Positions 1-8,799 of a stretch of 64,000 nucleotides of DNA are shown here, in pieces. How positions within the stretch are numbered: position 1 is the stretch's first letter; every line of letters starts with the position of its first letter. Below the pieces are notes generated by a model. That model did not search any database and was not told where the DNA came from. It worked only from the letters and a program-made list of their open reading frames with translations. The position numbers were made by a program, and so were the translations under genes. Source of the DNA: Bacillota bacterium (GTDB lineage: Bacteria > Bacillota > Clostridia > Lachnospirales > Lachnospiraceae); assembly GCA_023392615.1 (NCBI GenBank), contig JAEVYT010000040.1, positions 29,919-93,918 of the forward strand. The letters run 5' to 3'.

Positions 1-506
1 TGTGGATGCAAGCATTAACAACAAAGGAACCGGATGATTCCATGATTGAAGTAGCAATTAAATCAGTGGACGCAGTATTTGATTGGAAGACCTTTGTGAA
101 TGAGAGTAGTATCAAACTACAAACTGAGGAAGCGGCAGCTATTGCCAAGCAAGAAGAGGAAGAAGCTCTAAAAGATACAGCGACTGAAGATGCCAAATCT
201 ACCGAGAAGGCTGTTGTAAAGGGTAAAAAAACTAAAAAGAAGGCAACAGTATCGGAACCAAAGGCAGCAGAGGTAATTGAGACAGATACAAAGGAAGAGG
301 AAATAGCGGAAGAAAACTCGGAAGCTAAGAGTGCTGTAAATAATAAGAGCAAGGCTGAGAATGAAAAACCGGTTAAAAGTAATACTTTAAATAGATCAAT
401 ACCGATTACAAAATCATCAAAAGATGAAGAAGAGGATGATGAGATATTAAAAGCATTGGACAAATTCTTTGATGAGGATTCTGCTAAGTTTGCGGATGAG
501 AAGTAA
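1..506 (+). CDS. DUF1385 (YqhQ-like) protein, C-terminal part
   Basis: The reading frame is already open at the left edge (a Trp codon at 3-5 precedes the first Met), so this is the 3' end of a longer gene. The visible start, LTTKEPDDSMIEVAIKSV, matches the C-terminal signature of the DUF1385/YqhQ membrane protein family, whose gene commonly lies just upstream of prmC-prfA in Clostridia. After that signature comes a low-complexity tail of about 130 residues rich in Glu, Lys, Ala and Asp, which is not part of the usual domain. Family function is not established. prmC follows after 30 bp, so co-transcription is likely. Identity is inferred from the short signature plus gene order. Confidence 0.75.
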   Translation, partial: WMQALTTKEPDDSMIEVAIKSVDAVFDWKTFVNESSIKLQTEEAAAIAKQEEEEALKDTATEDAKSTEKAVVKGKKTKKKATVSEPKAAEVIETDTKEEEIAEENSEAKSAVNNKSKAENEKPVKSNTLNRSIPITKSSKDEEEDDEILKALDKFFDEDSAKFADEK

Positions 507-536
507 GCATTCACTTTATCGGTAAGAGGAATATAG

Positions 537-1367
537 ATGAGCACTTACAAGGAGTTATTGGACGGAGCGCGAAAGAAATTAAAAGAACATGAGATAGCAG
601 ATGGAGAGGTAGATGCTTGGTATCTGTTATCCCATGTTTTTCAGATAAGACGAACAGATTATTATTTAAACCAGTTAAGCAATGCTGATGAGATAAAGTC
701 AGAGCGATATAGACATTTGGTGGAACTTCGAGCAAACCATATTCCTTTACAGCACATAACTGGTGTTCAAGAATTTATGGGGCTGGAGTTTGAAGTGTCA
801 CCTGATGTATTGATTCCGAGACAGGATACAGAAGTTCTGGTAGAGGAAGTCTTAAAGAATTGTGAAGGGAAAACCGTTCTGGATATGTGTACCGGCTCAG
901 GATGCATTATTATCAGCATTAACAAGTTAGGTCATCCTGCGCGAGCTGTTGGGGTTGATGTATCGGAAAAAGCCTTGGAGATCGCTGCAAAGAACGGAAC
1001 GAAGCATAGTGTTGAGATTGAATTTATACACAGTGATTTGTTTGAACAGGTAGAAGGGGTATATGATATCATTGTATCGAATCCACCTTATATCCCGACA
1101 GAGACGATTGATGAATTGATGGTGGAAGTGAAGGAACATGAACCATTTATCGCTTTGGATGGCAGTCAGGATGGATTATATTTTTATCGTAGAATTACAG
1201 CTGCTTTGAATAAACATCTTCGTAGTGGAGGTTTCGTGTATTATGAGATTGGTCATGATCAAGGGGAAGCTGTAAAACAAATCCTTAGTCAAGAAGGATT
1301 TATAGATATATGCATAAAAAAGGATTTGAGCGGTTTGGACAGAGTGGTGTCCGCTAAAAAGCCGTAA
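537..1367 (+). CDS. prmC: Release factor glutamine methyltransferase PrmC
   Basis: SAM-dependent enzyme that N5-methylates the glutamine of the GGQ motif in peptide chain release factors. The 276-residue length is normal for the family. An N-terminal helical domain precedes a Rossmann-type methyltransferase domain with the SAM-binding segment VLDMCTGSGC near residue 114 and the substrate-glutamine motif NPPYI at 182-186. Its likely substrate, RF1, is encoded 22 bp downstream in the same orientation, the usual prmC-prfA pairing. The ATG lies a few bases after a GAGGAA ribosome binding site. Confidence 0.96.
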   Translation: MSTYKELLDGARKKLKEHEIADGEVDAWYLLSHVFQIRRTDYYLNQLSNADEIKSERYRHLVELRANHIPLQHITGVQEFMGLEFEVSPDVLIPRQDTEVLVEEVLKNCEGKTVLDMCTGSGCIIISINKLGHPARAVGVDVSEKALEIAAKNGTKHSVEIEFIHSDLFEQVEGVYDIIVSNPPYIPTETIDELMVEVKEHEPFIALDGSQDGLYFYRRITAALNKHLRSGGFVYYEIGHDQGEAVKQILSQEGFIDICIKKDLSGLDRVVSAKKP

Positions 1368-1389
1368 TTAGTTTGGAGGAATATTTCGC

Positions 1390-2463
1390 ATGTTTGATAA
1401 GTTAGAGGATATTCTGATTCGTTATCAGGAGATCGAAGAAGAGATGATGAATCCGGATATTATGAATGATCAGAATAAATACAGAAAATTAAGAAAAGAG
1501 CACGCTGATCTAAGTGATATTGTAGAAAAGTACAAGGAATATAAGTCGACACAAAACAGCATCGAGGAGAGTATTATGATGCTGGAAGAAGAGACCGACG
1601 AAGAGATTAGAGAGTTGGCAAAGGATGAGCTAAATATCGGTAAGCTCAATATTGTTAAAATTGAAGAAGAACTTAAAATCTTACTACTACCTAAGGATCC
1701 GAATGATGATAAAAACGTTATTGTCGAAATTCGTGGCGGAGCCGGTGGTGATGAAGCAGCGTTATTTGCTGCTCAGTTATACCGTATGTATGTAATGTAT
1801 GCAGAGAGTAACCGTTGGAAAATTGATATGATGAATCTCAATGAGAACGGAATTGGCGGCTTCAAAGAAGTTGTCTTTATGATAAACGGACAAGGGGCTT
1901 ATTCAAAATTAAAATATGAAAGTGGAGTGCACCGTGTTCAACGTGTTCCGGTAACGGAATCCGGAGGTAGAATTCATACTTCCACTGCTACGGTTGCTAT
2001 TATGCCTGAAGCAGAGGATGTGGATGTGGAACTTGATATGAATGACTGTAAGTTTGATGTGTTCCGTGCGTCTGGTAATGGTGGCCAGTGTGTTAATACA
2101 ACGGATTCAGCGGTTCGTTTGACCCATATTCCAACCGGTATTGTAATCTCCTGCCAGGATGAAAAATCCCAGCTAAAGAATAAAGATAAGGCAATAAGAG
2201 TATTACGTTCCAAATTGTATGAAATGGAATTAGAGAAAGCACAGAGTGCAGAAGCGGAAGCGAGAAAGAGCCAAATCGGTACCGGTGATCGTTCTGAGAA
2301 AATTAGAACCTATAATTTCCCTCAAGGACGTGTTACCGACCACAGAATTAAGTTAACCGTACATCAAATTGATAATGTAATGAATGGTGATTTACAAGAG
2401 ATTATAGATAGTTTAATTGCAGCAGACCAGGCAGCTAAGTTAAGTAACATGCAAGGGGAATAG
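1390..2463 (+). CDS. prfA: Peptide chain release factor 1
   Basis: RF1 reads UAA and UAG stop codons and triggers peptidyl-tRNA hydrolysis in the ribosome. The codon-recognition tripeptide is PVT at residues 187-189, the RF1-type P-x-T rather than the RF2 SPF. The catalytic GGQ is at 231-233 within GNGGQCVNTTDSAVR. The commoner form is GAGGQHVN, so Ala and His flanking the GGQ are replaced by Asn and Cys; I recall this variant in other Lachnospiraceae. Length (357 aa) is normal. The gene follows prmC, whose product methylates the GGQ glutamine. Confidence 0.97.
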   Translation: MFDKLEDILIRYQEIEEEMMNPDIMNDQNKYRKLRKEHADLSDIVEKYKEYKSTQNSIEESIMMLEEETDEEIRELAKDELNIGKLNIVKIEEELKILLLPKDPNDDKNVIVEIRGGAGGDEAALFAAQLYRMYVMYAESNRWKIDMMNLNENGIGGFKEVVFMINGQGAYSKLKYESGVHRVQRVPVTESGGRIHTSTATVAIMPEAEDVDVELDMNDCKFDVFRASGNGGQCVNTTDSAVRLTHIPTGIVISCQDEKSQLKNKDKAIRVLRSKLYEMELEKAQSAEAEARKSQIGTGDRSEKIRTYNFPQGRVTDHRIKLTVHQIDNVMNGDLQEIIDSLIAADQAAKLSNMQGE

Positions 2464-2587
2464 TGTGTATTAATGAAAAGCATAATTCACAATACAAGTT
2501 TGCCCCTGCAAAGTCCTCAGCATTAACTAGCACAAAGGGCAGGCATGTTAAGTTAGTAAATTGTCTGATCGTGGAGCGGAGAATATT

Positions 2588-3388
2588 ATGAAACCCAAAA
2601 GTGTAATAAGTAGCACATCAAATGCACAAGTCAAAAATTTGAACCTGTTACAAAAGAAGGCAAAAGCCAGGGAAGAGCAGGGAGTATTTGTGATAGAAGG
2701 CATAAAGATGTTTGAAGAAGCGGTGGATGGAAATATTCTACAGAAGGCTTATGCATCGGAAAGCTTTTATCAAGAAAAAAGTCATGAGAATCCAAACTAT
2801 TTTCAAGATATCGAATTTGAAGTAATTACGGATTCGATCTTTCAGGATATATCCGAGACGAAAACACCACAAGGGATTATGGGGATTGTGAAGCAACCAA
2901 AGTATAGCCTGGAGAGTATGCTTGTAGATCCAAGAGCCTGTTTGTTAATACTTGAGGATGTAAGAGATCCTGGAAATCTTGGAACCATGCTTCGCACAGC
3001 AGAGGGAGCTGGGATAACAGGCGTGATTTTTAATCCTTCAACCGTAGATATCTATAATCCTAAAGTAATCAGAGCAACGATGGGATCATTATTCCGGGTT
3101 CCCTTTTATCAGGCGGAAGATTTCATTGATACATTAAAAAGAATGAAAGAAAATGGAATCACTCTGTTTGCAGCTCATCTTCATGGTAAGGAGTATGATA
3201 GGGAAGGATGTTTTCAAAAAAAATGTGCATTTATGATTGGAAACGAAGCGAACGGTTTAAGTGAGCAGGTATCTGCGATGGCAGATGAGCTCATCAAAAT
3301 CCCTATGTACGGAAAGTTGGAATCTCTAAATGCAGCTGTAGCAGCAGCGATATTGATGTATGAGGCGCAAAGGCAACGAAGGAAATAG
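2588..3388 (+). CDS. TrmH/SpoU-family RNA methyltransferase
   Basis: SPOUT-fold 2'-O-ribose methyltransferase, probably acting on 23S rRNA or tRNA. The N-terminal part (VISSTSNAQVKNLNLLQKK) is the substrate-binding domain typical of RlmB/TsnR-like proteins. The C-terminal part carries the three SpoU motifs: NLGTMLRTAEGAGITGVIF, MIGNEANGLS and IPMYGKLESLNAAVAAAI. I chose the ATG at 2588 (266 aa) because GGAG at 2578-2581 lies 6 nt upstream; an in-frame TTG at 2561 lacks a good ribosome binding site. The exact target nucleotide cannot be read from sequence. Confidence 0.9.
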   Translation: MKPKSVISSTSNAQVKNLNLLQKKAKAREEQGVFVIEGIKMFEEAVDGNILQKAYASESFYQEKSHENPNYFQDIEFEVITDSIFQDISETKTPQGIMGIVKQPKYSLESMLVDPRACLLILEDVRDPGNLGTMLRTAEGAGITGVIFNPSTVDIYNPKVIRATMGSLFRVPFYQAEDFIDTLKRMKENGITLFAAHLHGKEYDREGCFQKKCAFMIGNEANGLSEQVSAMADELIKIPMYGKLESLNAAVAAAILMYEAQRQRRK

Positions 3389-3447
3389 AACACAGATAGA
3401 TAGAATAATTTTATATGATTTTATTGAATAATATAAGTAAGAAAAAC

Positions 3448-3486
3448 ATGGCTGAGCGTGTCGTTATAAAGATACGGTTCAGCCAT
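3448..3486 (+). terminator. Possible intrinsic terminator after the SpoU methyltransferase
   Basis: An 8-bp perfect stem (ATGGCTGA/TCAGCCAT) extended by a few imperfect pairs sits 60 bp after the methyltransferase stop. The downstream T-tract is poor, so termination efficiency is doubtful. A 65-codon ORF across it has no ribosome binding site and was not accepted. Confidence 0.4.
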
Positions 3487-3632
3487 TATCTATGTCATAA
3501 TCGTAGAAAGATTAAAATATTATTAGAAAAATACAAGTTTACTTGCACTACCTTGTTTAATTTAATAAAATATATAATAAGTAGGGAATATCTAGAAATC
3601 TGGTTGTACTAGAGATGATGGAGGGGGTCAAT

Positions 3633-4070
3633 ATGAATTCGATATACTGGATTATTGTACTGGCTATACTGATTTTTATCGAAATCTTAACCTTGGGAAT
3701 TACCACGATCTGGTTTGCCGGTGGAGCATTAGCCGCATTCATACTATCACTATTTTATGATAACTTGATCCTTGAAATAATTGTGTTTTTAGCTGTATCA
3801 TTAGCGCTTTTGTATTTTACCAGGCCGGTAGTAATGAAACAACTTAATTCTTCAAGAGGAACACTGAATGAATATCAAGGGGTTATCGGAAAGACTGCGA
3901 TTGTTATTATTGATATAGATAATATGAAAGGCTTGGGTCAGGTTAGTATAGAAGGACAAGAGTGGTCAGCGATCTCGCTTGAGGGTGGAATAATACCTAG
4001 AGATGCTACGGTAAAAATACAGGGAATAACAGGAACCAAAGTTATTGTTACGCTGTTGCCAAAGGATTAA
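3633..4070 (+). CDS. NfeD-like membrane protein
   Basis: Short NfeD-family protein (145 aa) with two closely spaced N-terminal membrane segments (about residues 3-55) and a C-terminal OB-fold domain of about 70 residues beginning near GVIGKTAIVI and ending VIVTLLPKD. NfeD proteins usually work with an SPFH (flotillin/QmcA-like) partner in membrane quality control or microdomain organisation. No SPFH gene is adjacent here, so the partner must be elsewhere. Start at 3633 is chosen for the strong GGAGGGGG at 3620-3627; an ATG at 3615 precedes that site. Confidence 0.82.
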   Translation: MNSIYWIIVLAILIFIEILTLGITTIWFAGGALAAFILSLFYDNLILEIIVFLAVSLALLYFTRPVVMKQLNSSRGTLNEYQGVIGKTAIVIIDIDNMKGLGQVSIEGQEWSAISLEGGIIPRDATVKIQGITGTKVIVTLLPKD

Positions 4071-4092
4071 GAAAAAATTAAGAAATAAGAGC

Positions 4093-4121
4093 TTGATATT
4101 GGTTTGCCATTGTTATATTAT
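4093..4121 (+). promoter_or_regulatory. Sigma-A-type promoter for the LtaS-like gene
   Basis: TTGATA (4093-4098), 17-bp spacer and TATTAT (4116-4121), about 60 bp before the start codon. A second TATAAT-like sequence nearer the gene (about 4148) could be an alternative. Confidence 0.5.
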
Positions 4122-4181
4122 AATTTTAGTTAATTTACTGGATTATGGTATAATTTGGATGGTACCTAATTGGGGGATAGC

Positions 4182-6020
4182 ATGAAAAAGTTAAAAGATA
4201 TATTAGCATCACCATATTTTATAGCTTCTTTGTTTGTGCTGAAGATGATGATTTATTATTCGCTCATTCATGTTACAAACATGGAAATTATCTTAATAGC
4301 TGTTAGTTTAATTGTATGGACAACTATTTTTATATTATTCGGAAGATCTAATTTGAAGAAAAAACGGTTTGTATTTTTGATTATTTATTTCTTGTTCAGC
4401 TTATTAATGTTTTCCGATACAATGTATTATAATTATTATAATCAAACGGTATCTGTTAAACAGCTCTGGCAGGCGAAAAGTGTTGCCGCTGTACCAAAGA
4501 GTTTTCTTGCAACATTAATTCCGGCGAGCTTTTTGCTGTTTGTAGACATTCCATTTGCCTACTATAGTTTTAAAAGAAAGGCAACAAGAGAGAATATACA
4601 AAAGGTTTTTCCGGGAAAGCGTTTAAAGTATACGATTTATGTGGTTTCGATTATATTTGCAGCCTTAATTGCAAATCCATTTCATTCAGCGGCATTTGAA
4701 CGCGTAAACTCAACTGAGTTTTTCACAAATCATGTGAATGACGTTTATGAGACTATATCTGAGAATATCGTGAAAGAGGATATGAGTAAGGATCAGATTA
4801 TACAGGTGCTAAGTCAGGATGTACCAAAAGTTGAAACTAAGAAATACCACGGCATCGGTAAAGGCAAAAATCTAGTTGTAATTCAGCTAGAAGCAGTACA
4901 AAACATGATGTTAGGTAAAACTTATGAGGGTCAGGAGATTACTCCGAATTTAAACCGTTTACTTCAAAAGGATACATTGTATTATGATCGATATTATTCG
5001 AATATTGGTAAGGGTAATACTGCAGATGCAGAATTCTCAAGCCTAAACAGTTTATATCCTGTAATTGATGGTGAATGTTATCGTCTGTATCAGGACAACA
5101 CATTTAATGGCCTTCCTTGGATCATGAGACAGAATGGATATTATTCCTTTGCAATTCATGGTTTTGAGGGTAAGTTTTGGAATAGAGAATACATTTATCC
5201 CAAAGAGGGATTCCAGGATTTCTATAGTATGGAAGACTTGAATAAGGATGAGATTATCGGTATGGGCATATCGGATAAATCCATGTTCAAACAGTTAATT
5301 CCGATACTGAAAAAGAAGACTGAGCCTTTCTTCACCTTTGCTATTACATTAACAGATCATCATCCATTCGTATTGGATGAAAAATATAGATCGATTAAAC
5401 TATCAGAAAAAGATCAGGGAACAAAGTTCGGAGACTATATTGAAACCGTGCGGTATACGGATGAAGCAATCGGTCAGTTTATTGATGAGTTGAAAGCTGC
5501 AGGGCTCTATGACAATACAGTAATTGCTTTATACGGTGACCATCATGGTATGAACTGCGGTATGAGTGATGTCCACGACCAAGTGAGTGAATTTATAGGA
5601 CGTGATTATGATTACGATGAGATGTTGAAAGTACCTATGATTATACATGTACCCGGGAGTGGTGTGAAGGAAACGATTAGCACAACCGGAGGTCAGATTG
5701 ATTTCCTACCAACGATAGCGAATATTATGGGTGTGTCCTATGATGATAAATTTATAATGGGTCAGGATTTAACGAATGCAAAGGATGGGTTCGTTGCATT
5801 TACAGCATATTTGTTTGGTGGTTCCTTCGCCACGAACGATATTATGTTCCAGATTTCCAGAGAAGGTATATTTGAAGGCAGCAGGGCGTGGAAGATTGAT
5901 ACCAACGATACTGTCGATGCGGCAAAATATAAGAAGGATTATGATAGAGCAATTCTATTGAAAAAGACATCAAAACAAATATTGGATCAGAATCTGATCG
6001 GCCAATATGTCAAGCATTAG
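4182..6020 (+). CDS. LtaS-like sulfatase-fold phosphotransferase
   Basis: Membrane enzyme of the lipoteichoic acid synthase (LtaS/YfnI/YqgS) family, which transfers glycerol phosphate from phosphatidylglycerol or acts on related anionic polymers outside the cell. About five membrane segments occupy residues 1-180. The extracellular sulfatase domain follows, with the metal-binding Glu in VVIQLEAVQ, the nucleophile Thr280 in GKGNTADAEFSS, and the metal-binding YGDHHG. Length (612 aa) fits the family. The ATG at 4182 follows a GGGGGAT site; the upstream TTG at 4170 is rejected. It is monocistronic, with its own promoter and a downstream hairpin. Substrate (glycerol phosphate or another headgroup) cannot be decided. 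Confidence 0.88.
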   Translation: MKKLKDILASPYFIASLFVLKMMIYYSLIHVTNMEIILIAVSLIVWTTIFILFGRSNLKKKRFVFLIIYFLFSLLMFSDTMYYNYYNQTVSVKQLWQAKSVAAVPKSFLATLIPASFLLFVDIPFAYYSFKRKATRENIQKVFPGKRLKYTIYVVSIIFAALIANPFHSAAFERVNSTEFFTNHVNDVYETISENIVKEDMSKDQIIQVLSQDVPKVETKKYHGIGKGKNLVVIQLEAVQNMMLGKTYEGQEITPNLNRLLQKDTLYYDRYYSNIGKGNTADAEFSSLNSLYPVIDGECYRLYQDNTFNGLPWIMRQNGYYSFAIHGFEGKFWNREYIYPKEGFQDFYSMEDLNKDEIIGMGISDKSMFKQLIPILKKKTEPFFTFAITLTDHHPFVLDEKYRSIKLSEKDQGTKFGDYIETVRYTDEAIGQFIDELKAAGLYDNTVIALYGDHHGMNCGMSDVHDQVSEFIGRDYDYDEMLKVPMIIHVPGSGVKETISTTGGQIDFLPTIANIMGVSYDDKFIMGQDLTNAKDGFVAFTAYLFGGSFATNDIMFQISREGIFEGSRAWKIDTNDTVDAAKYKKDYDRAILLKKTSKQILDQNLIGQYVKH

Positions 6021-6049
6021 CTATTTAACAAAATACGAACGATATATAG

Positions 6050-6095
6050 AAGCTGTCATGAAACGAGTAGAAATCGGTTTATGACAGCTTTGTGC
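6050..6095 (+). terminator. Intrinsic terminator-like hairpin after the LtaS-like gene
   Basis: Perfect 10-bp stem AAGCTGTCAT/ATGACAGCTT (6050-6059 with 6081-6090), partly extended inside by AAAC/GTTT. The following T-tract is short. It separates the LtaS-like gene from the patatin. Confidence 0.6.
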
Positions 6096-6165
6096 TAATT
6101 ATGATTGAACATTATTAAAATTAATAAGAATAAATTCATATAACATAATGGAACGGGGGGAGATT

Positions 6166-7365
6166 ATGGAGAATGTCGGTTTCGATTTGACTAAAGAATA
6201 TGGAGTTGTATTAGAGGGCGGAGGAGCAAAGGGTTCATATCAAATCGGTGTATGGAAAGCACTTATGGAGTGCGGGGTTAAAATAAAAGGGGTTGCCGGT
6301 GTATCGGTAGGTGCCTTGAATGGGGCATTGATTTGCATGGGAGATTATGAACGCGCAGTGGAGATTTGGAAAAATATTAGTTATTCCAGTATCATGAATG
6401 TAGATGATAATGAAATGGATAAATTAATGAGTCGGCGGTTTAGGGATATTAATTTGCAATCGGTTGGAAAACAGAGTAGAAGATTTCTTGTGGGTGGTGG
6501 AATTGACGTAACTCCTCTGCGTCGTTTGATGGAAGAGAATATTGATGAAAAGAGAATAAAGGAATCTGACATAGAGTTTTACCTTGGTACATTTAATGTA
6601 TCGAATATGAAGGAGATAGAAATTGTAGCAAAGGATGCAGAGGATGGAAGTTTAAAGAACTACTTGATGGCAAGTGCCAGCTTTCCTTTGTTTAAAAATG
6701 AAAAACTGAACGGAAAATTATATCTGGATGGAGGGCTTGCTAATAATGTACCGATTGATATGCTGATAAATCGAGGATATAAGAATATAATAGTAATCCG
6801 GATTTTCGGTATTGGTGTGGAAAAGAAGGTCAAGATTCCCGAGGATGTAAATGTCATCTATATTGCTCCGAAGGTACCTCTATGTAATGTGTTAGAATTT
6901 AATCGCAAAAAAGCATTGCGTAATATAACACTGGGTTATTATGATGCGGTTCGAATACTCAGACATTTAGCAGGGAATGATTACTATATCGAATCTACTA
7001 AGGAGGAAAAAGATTATTTGGATGCATTTTTATGTTTATCGGAAGACGTATTAAATGCGGTCAATATTTCAAATAAAATAGAGAATAATACTTACATCTC
7101 GATGGTTCGAAAGAGGCTTGAGGAGACACTGCCTCAACTTGCAAATATTTTTAAACTAGGCAAGCATTGGGGATATGAGAATTTATATTATTCGATATTG
7201 GAGTACGGTGCAAAAAGATTAAGAATACCAAGATATAAAATATATCAGGAAAAGGATTTTTGCAAGTTATTACGTGAGGGTTATTCTAAAAAATATTCGA
7301 TGGAAGATAAAGTTGATGGGAATCTTGAATTATGTATGTCGATAATCAATAATAATTTAACTTGA
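6166..7365 (+). CDS. Patatin-like phospholipase
   Basis: Predicted lipid acyl hydrolase with the patatin Ser-Asp dyad. The oxyanion loop GGGAKGSYQIGVW is near residue 15, the nucleophile elbow is GVSVG with Ser47, and the catalytic Asp188 is in DGGLANN. The core occupies roughly residues 8-200. The remaining 200 residues, with no recognised motif, form a C-terminal extension common in clostridial patatins. No signal peptide, so cytoplasmic or peripheral to the inner membrane face. Start at 6166 is preferred over the ATG at 6148 because the GGGGGGAG site lies between them. Substrate is unknown. Confidence 0.9.
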   Translation: MENVGFDLTKEYGVVLEGGGAKGSYQIGVWKALMECGVKIKGVAGVSVGALNGALICMGDYERAVEIWKNISYSSIMNVDDNEMDKLMSRRFRDINLQSVGKQSRRFLVGGGIDVTPLRRLMEENIDEKRIKESDIEFYLGTFNVSNMKEIEIVAKDAEDGSLKNYLMASASFPLFKNEKLNGKLYLDGGLANNVPIDMLINRGYKNIIVIRIFGIGVEKKVKIPEDVNVIYIAPKVPLCNVLEFNRKKALRNITLGYYDAVRILRHLAGNDYYIESTKEEKDYLDAFLCLSEDVLNAVNISNKIENNTYISMVRKRLEETLPQLANIFKLGKHWGYENLYYSILEYGAKRLRIPRYKIYQEKDFCKLLREGYSKKYSMEDKVDGNLELCMSIINNNLT

Positions 7366-7390
7366 CATTTTCTTTCAATTGGAATAATGT
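7362..7390 (+). promoter_or_regulatory. Promoter of argF
   Basis: TTGACA at 7362-7367 overlaps the patatin stop codon. A 17-bp spacer leads to TAATGT at 7385-7390. The candidate ArgR boxes start inside the -10 element, which is the placement expected for repression. Confidence 0.65.
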
Positions 7391-7436
7391 ATAAATAAAC
7401 ATTATTTTAGTATAAATAAACATTTATTTATACATG
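7386..7436 (+). promoter_or_regulatory. Candidate ArgR operator (ARG boxes) upstream of argF
   Basis: A 15-bp sequence, GTATAAATAAACATT, occurs twice (7389-7403 and 7410-7424) exactly 21 bp apart, two helical turns. A third, inverted copy (TGTATAAATAAATG on the minus strand) overlaps at about 7421-7434. Each resembles the ARG box consensus TNTGNATWWWWATNCANA, and paired boxes at 21-bp spacing are the known ArgR hexamer arrangement. ArgR itself is not in the window. Confidence 0.65.
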
Positions 7437-7465
7437 TTCCGCCTGGCGGATGATTGGAGGATAAT

Positions 7466-8404
7466 ATGAATTTAAAAGGAAGAAGCTTATTAACACTAAA
7501 AGATTTTTCACCGGAGGAAATAGAATATTTAATTGACCTTGCAGCAGATTTAAAGGCGAAGAAGAAACAAGGTATAACAGGAAATAGTTTGAAAGGTAAG
7601 AATATTGCATTGATATTTGAAAAGCCATCTACAAGAACACGTTGTGCATTTACAATCGGTTGTGTTGATGAGGGAGCTCATCCTGAATATTTGGGAAAGA
7701 ATGATATCCAGCTAGGACATAAGGAAAGTGTTGAGGATACGGCACGCGTGCTCGGTAGAATGTTTGATGGCATTGAGTTTCGTGGTTTTGCACAGGAAAC
7801 AGTGGAAAAGCTTGCAAAATACAGCGGTGTACCAGTATGGAATGGATTAACAGATGCAGACCATCCGACACAAATTCTCGCCGACTTCTTGACATTAAAA
7901 GAGCAGTTTGGTAAGCTTAAGGGGCTCAAATTGGTCTACGTCGGAGATGGACGTAACAACATGGCAAATAGCTTAATGATCGGTTCCGCTAAAATGGGTA
8001 TTGATTTTACCATCCTTGCGCCGAAGGAGTTATGGCCGGAGGAGGATTTAGTAAAGCAATGCGAAGAATATGCAAAGGTATATTCCAGCAAGATTGAGAT
8101 ATCTGATTCAGTAAATGCAATTGAAGGCGCTGATGCTGTATATACAGACGTTTGGTGTTCCATGGGTGAGGAAGACTTAGCGAAAGAACGTATTACTTTA
8201 TTAAAGCCTTATCAGGTTAACGATGAATTAATAGCTCTGACAAAGAAAGATAGTACTATATTCTTACACTGCTTACCGGCGGTAAAAGGAAAAGAAGTAA
8301 CCGAGGAAGTATTCGAACGCTTTGCTGATGTAGTATTTGATGAGGCAGAGAATCGTATGCATACAATTAAAGCTGTCATGGTGGCCACTTTGGGAAATAT
8401 ATAG
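7466..8404 (+). CDS. argF: Ornithine carbamoyltransferase
   Basis: Condenses ornithine and carbamoyl phosphate to citrulline in arginine biosynthesis, or works in reverse in arginine fermentation. Motifs are the carbamoyl-phosphate site STRTR beginning at Ser55, HPTQILAD, and HCLPA with His268-Cys269, which marks ornithine rather than aspartate transcarbamylases. 312 residues, typical length. The ATG at 7466 is 5 nt after GGAGG. No other arginine gene is adjacent. Upstream ARG boxes argue for the anabolic role under ArgR control. Confidence 0.95.
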   Translation: MNLKGRSLLTLKDFSPEEIEYLIDLAADLKAKKKQGITGNSLKGKNIALIFEKPSTRTRCAFTIGCVDEGAHPEYLGKNDIQLGHKESVEDTARVLGRMFDGIEFRGFAQETVEKLAKYSGVPVWNGLTDADHPTQILADFLTLKEQFGKLKGLKLVYVGDGRNNMANSLMIGSAKMGIDFTILAPKELWPEEDLVKQCEEYAKVYSSKIEISDSVNAIEGADAVYTDVWCSMGEEDLAKERITLLKPYQVNDELIALTKKDSTIFLHCLPAVKGKEVTEEVFERFADVVFDEAENRMHTIKAVMVATLGNI

Positions 8405-8433
8405 ACAGATTTTATGATAAAGGAGCTTGAAGC

Positions 8434-8775
8434 ATGTATCAGGAGAAAGTGGTTTTGTGTGCAAGCAGCGCTTATAATAAAAAATTCTGGTTGAATGACG
8501 ATTTTAAGACATTGCCTGAACAAATCAAGCAAGAATTAAAAATTATGTGCGTATTATTCACCGAGGATATTGGCGGTGTGCTGACTTTGGAATTCGAAGA
8601 GGAGGGCACACTGATGTTTCAGGTAGAATCCGATGAAAGCGATTATTTATATGATGAGATAGGAAGTGCATTAAAGATAAAGCAATTGCAGAGAGAAAAA
8701 TCGGAACTGCTCGAGGCACTTGAGCTTTATTACAAAGTTTTTTTTCTAGGAGAAGATGCTTCCCAGCTCATATAA
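8434..8775 (+). CDS. Conserved hypothetical protein, DUF6145-like
   Basis: A 113-residue acidic cytoplasmic protein, probably mixed alpha/beta, ending in a helix (LKIKQLQREKSELLEALELY) that could form a coiled coil. I recall similar short proteins in Lachnospiraceae annotated DUF6145, but that name is tentative. It lies 29 bp after argF and 24 bp before coaX, consistent with one transcript, with an AAAGGAG site before the ATG. No function is proposed. Confidence 0.75.
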   Translation: MYQEKVVLCASSAYNKKFWLNDDFKTLPEQIKQELKIMCVLFTEDIGGVLTLEFEEEGTLMFQVESDESDYLYDEIGSALKIKQLQREKSELLEALELYYKVFFLGEDASQLI

Positions 8776-8799
8776 TACGTTGAAGGGCACGGTGAGACC

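Noticed and set aside
3415..3612. 65-codon plus-strand ORF after the SpoU methyltransferase
   Set aside because: No ribosome binding site, runs through a terminator-like hairpin, biased AT-rich composition; not a credible gene.
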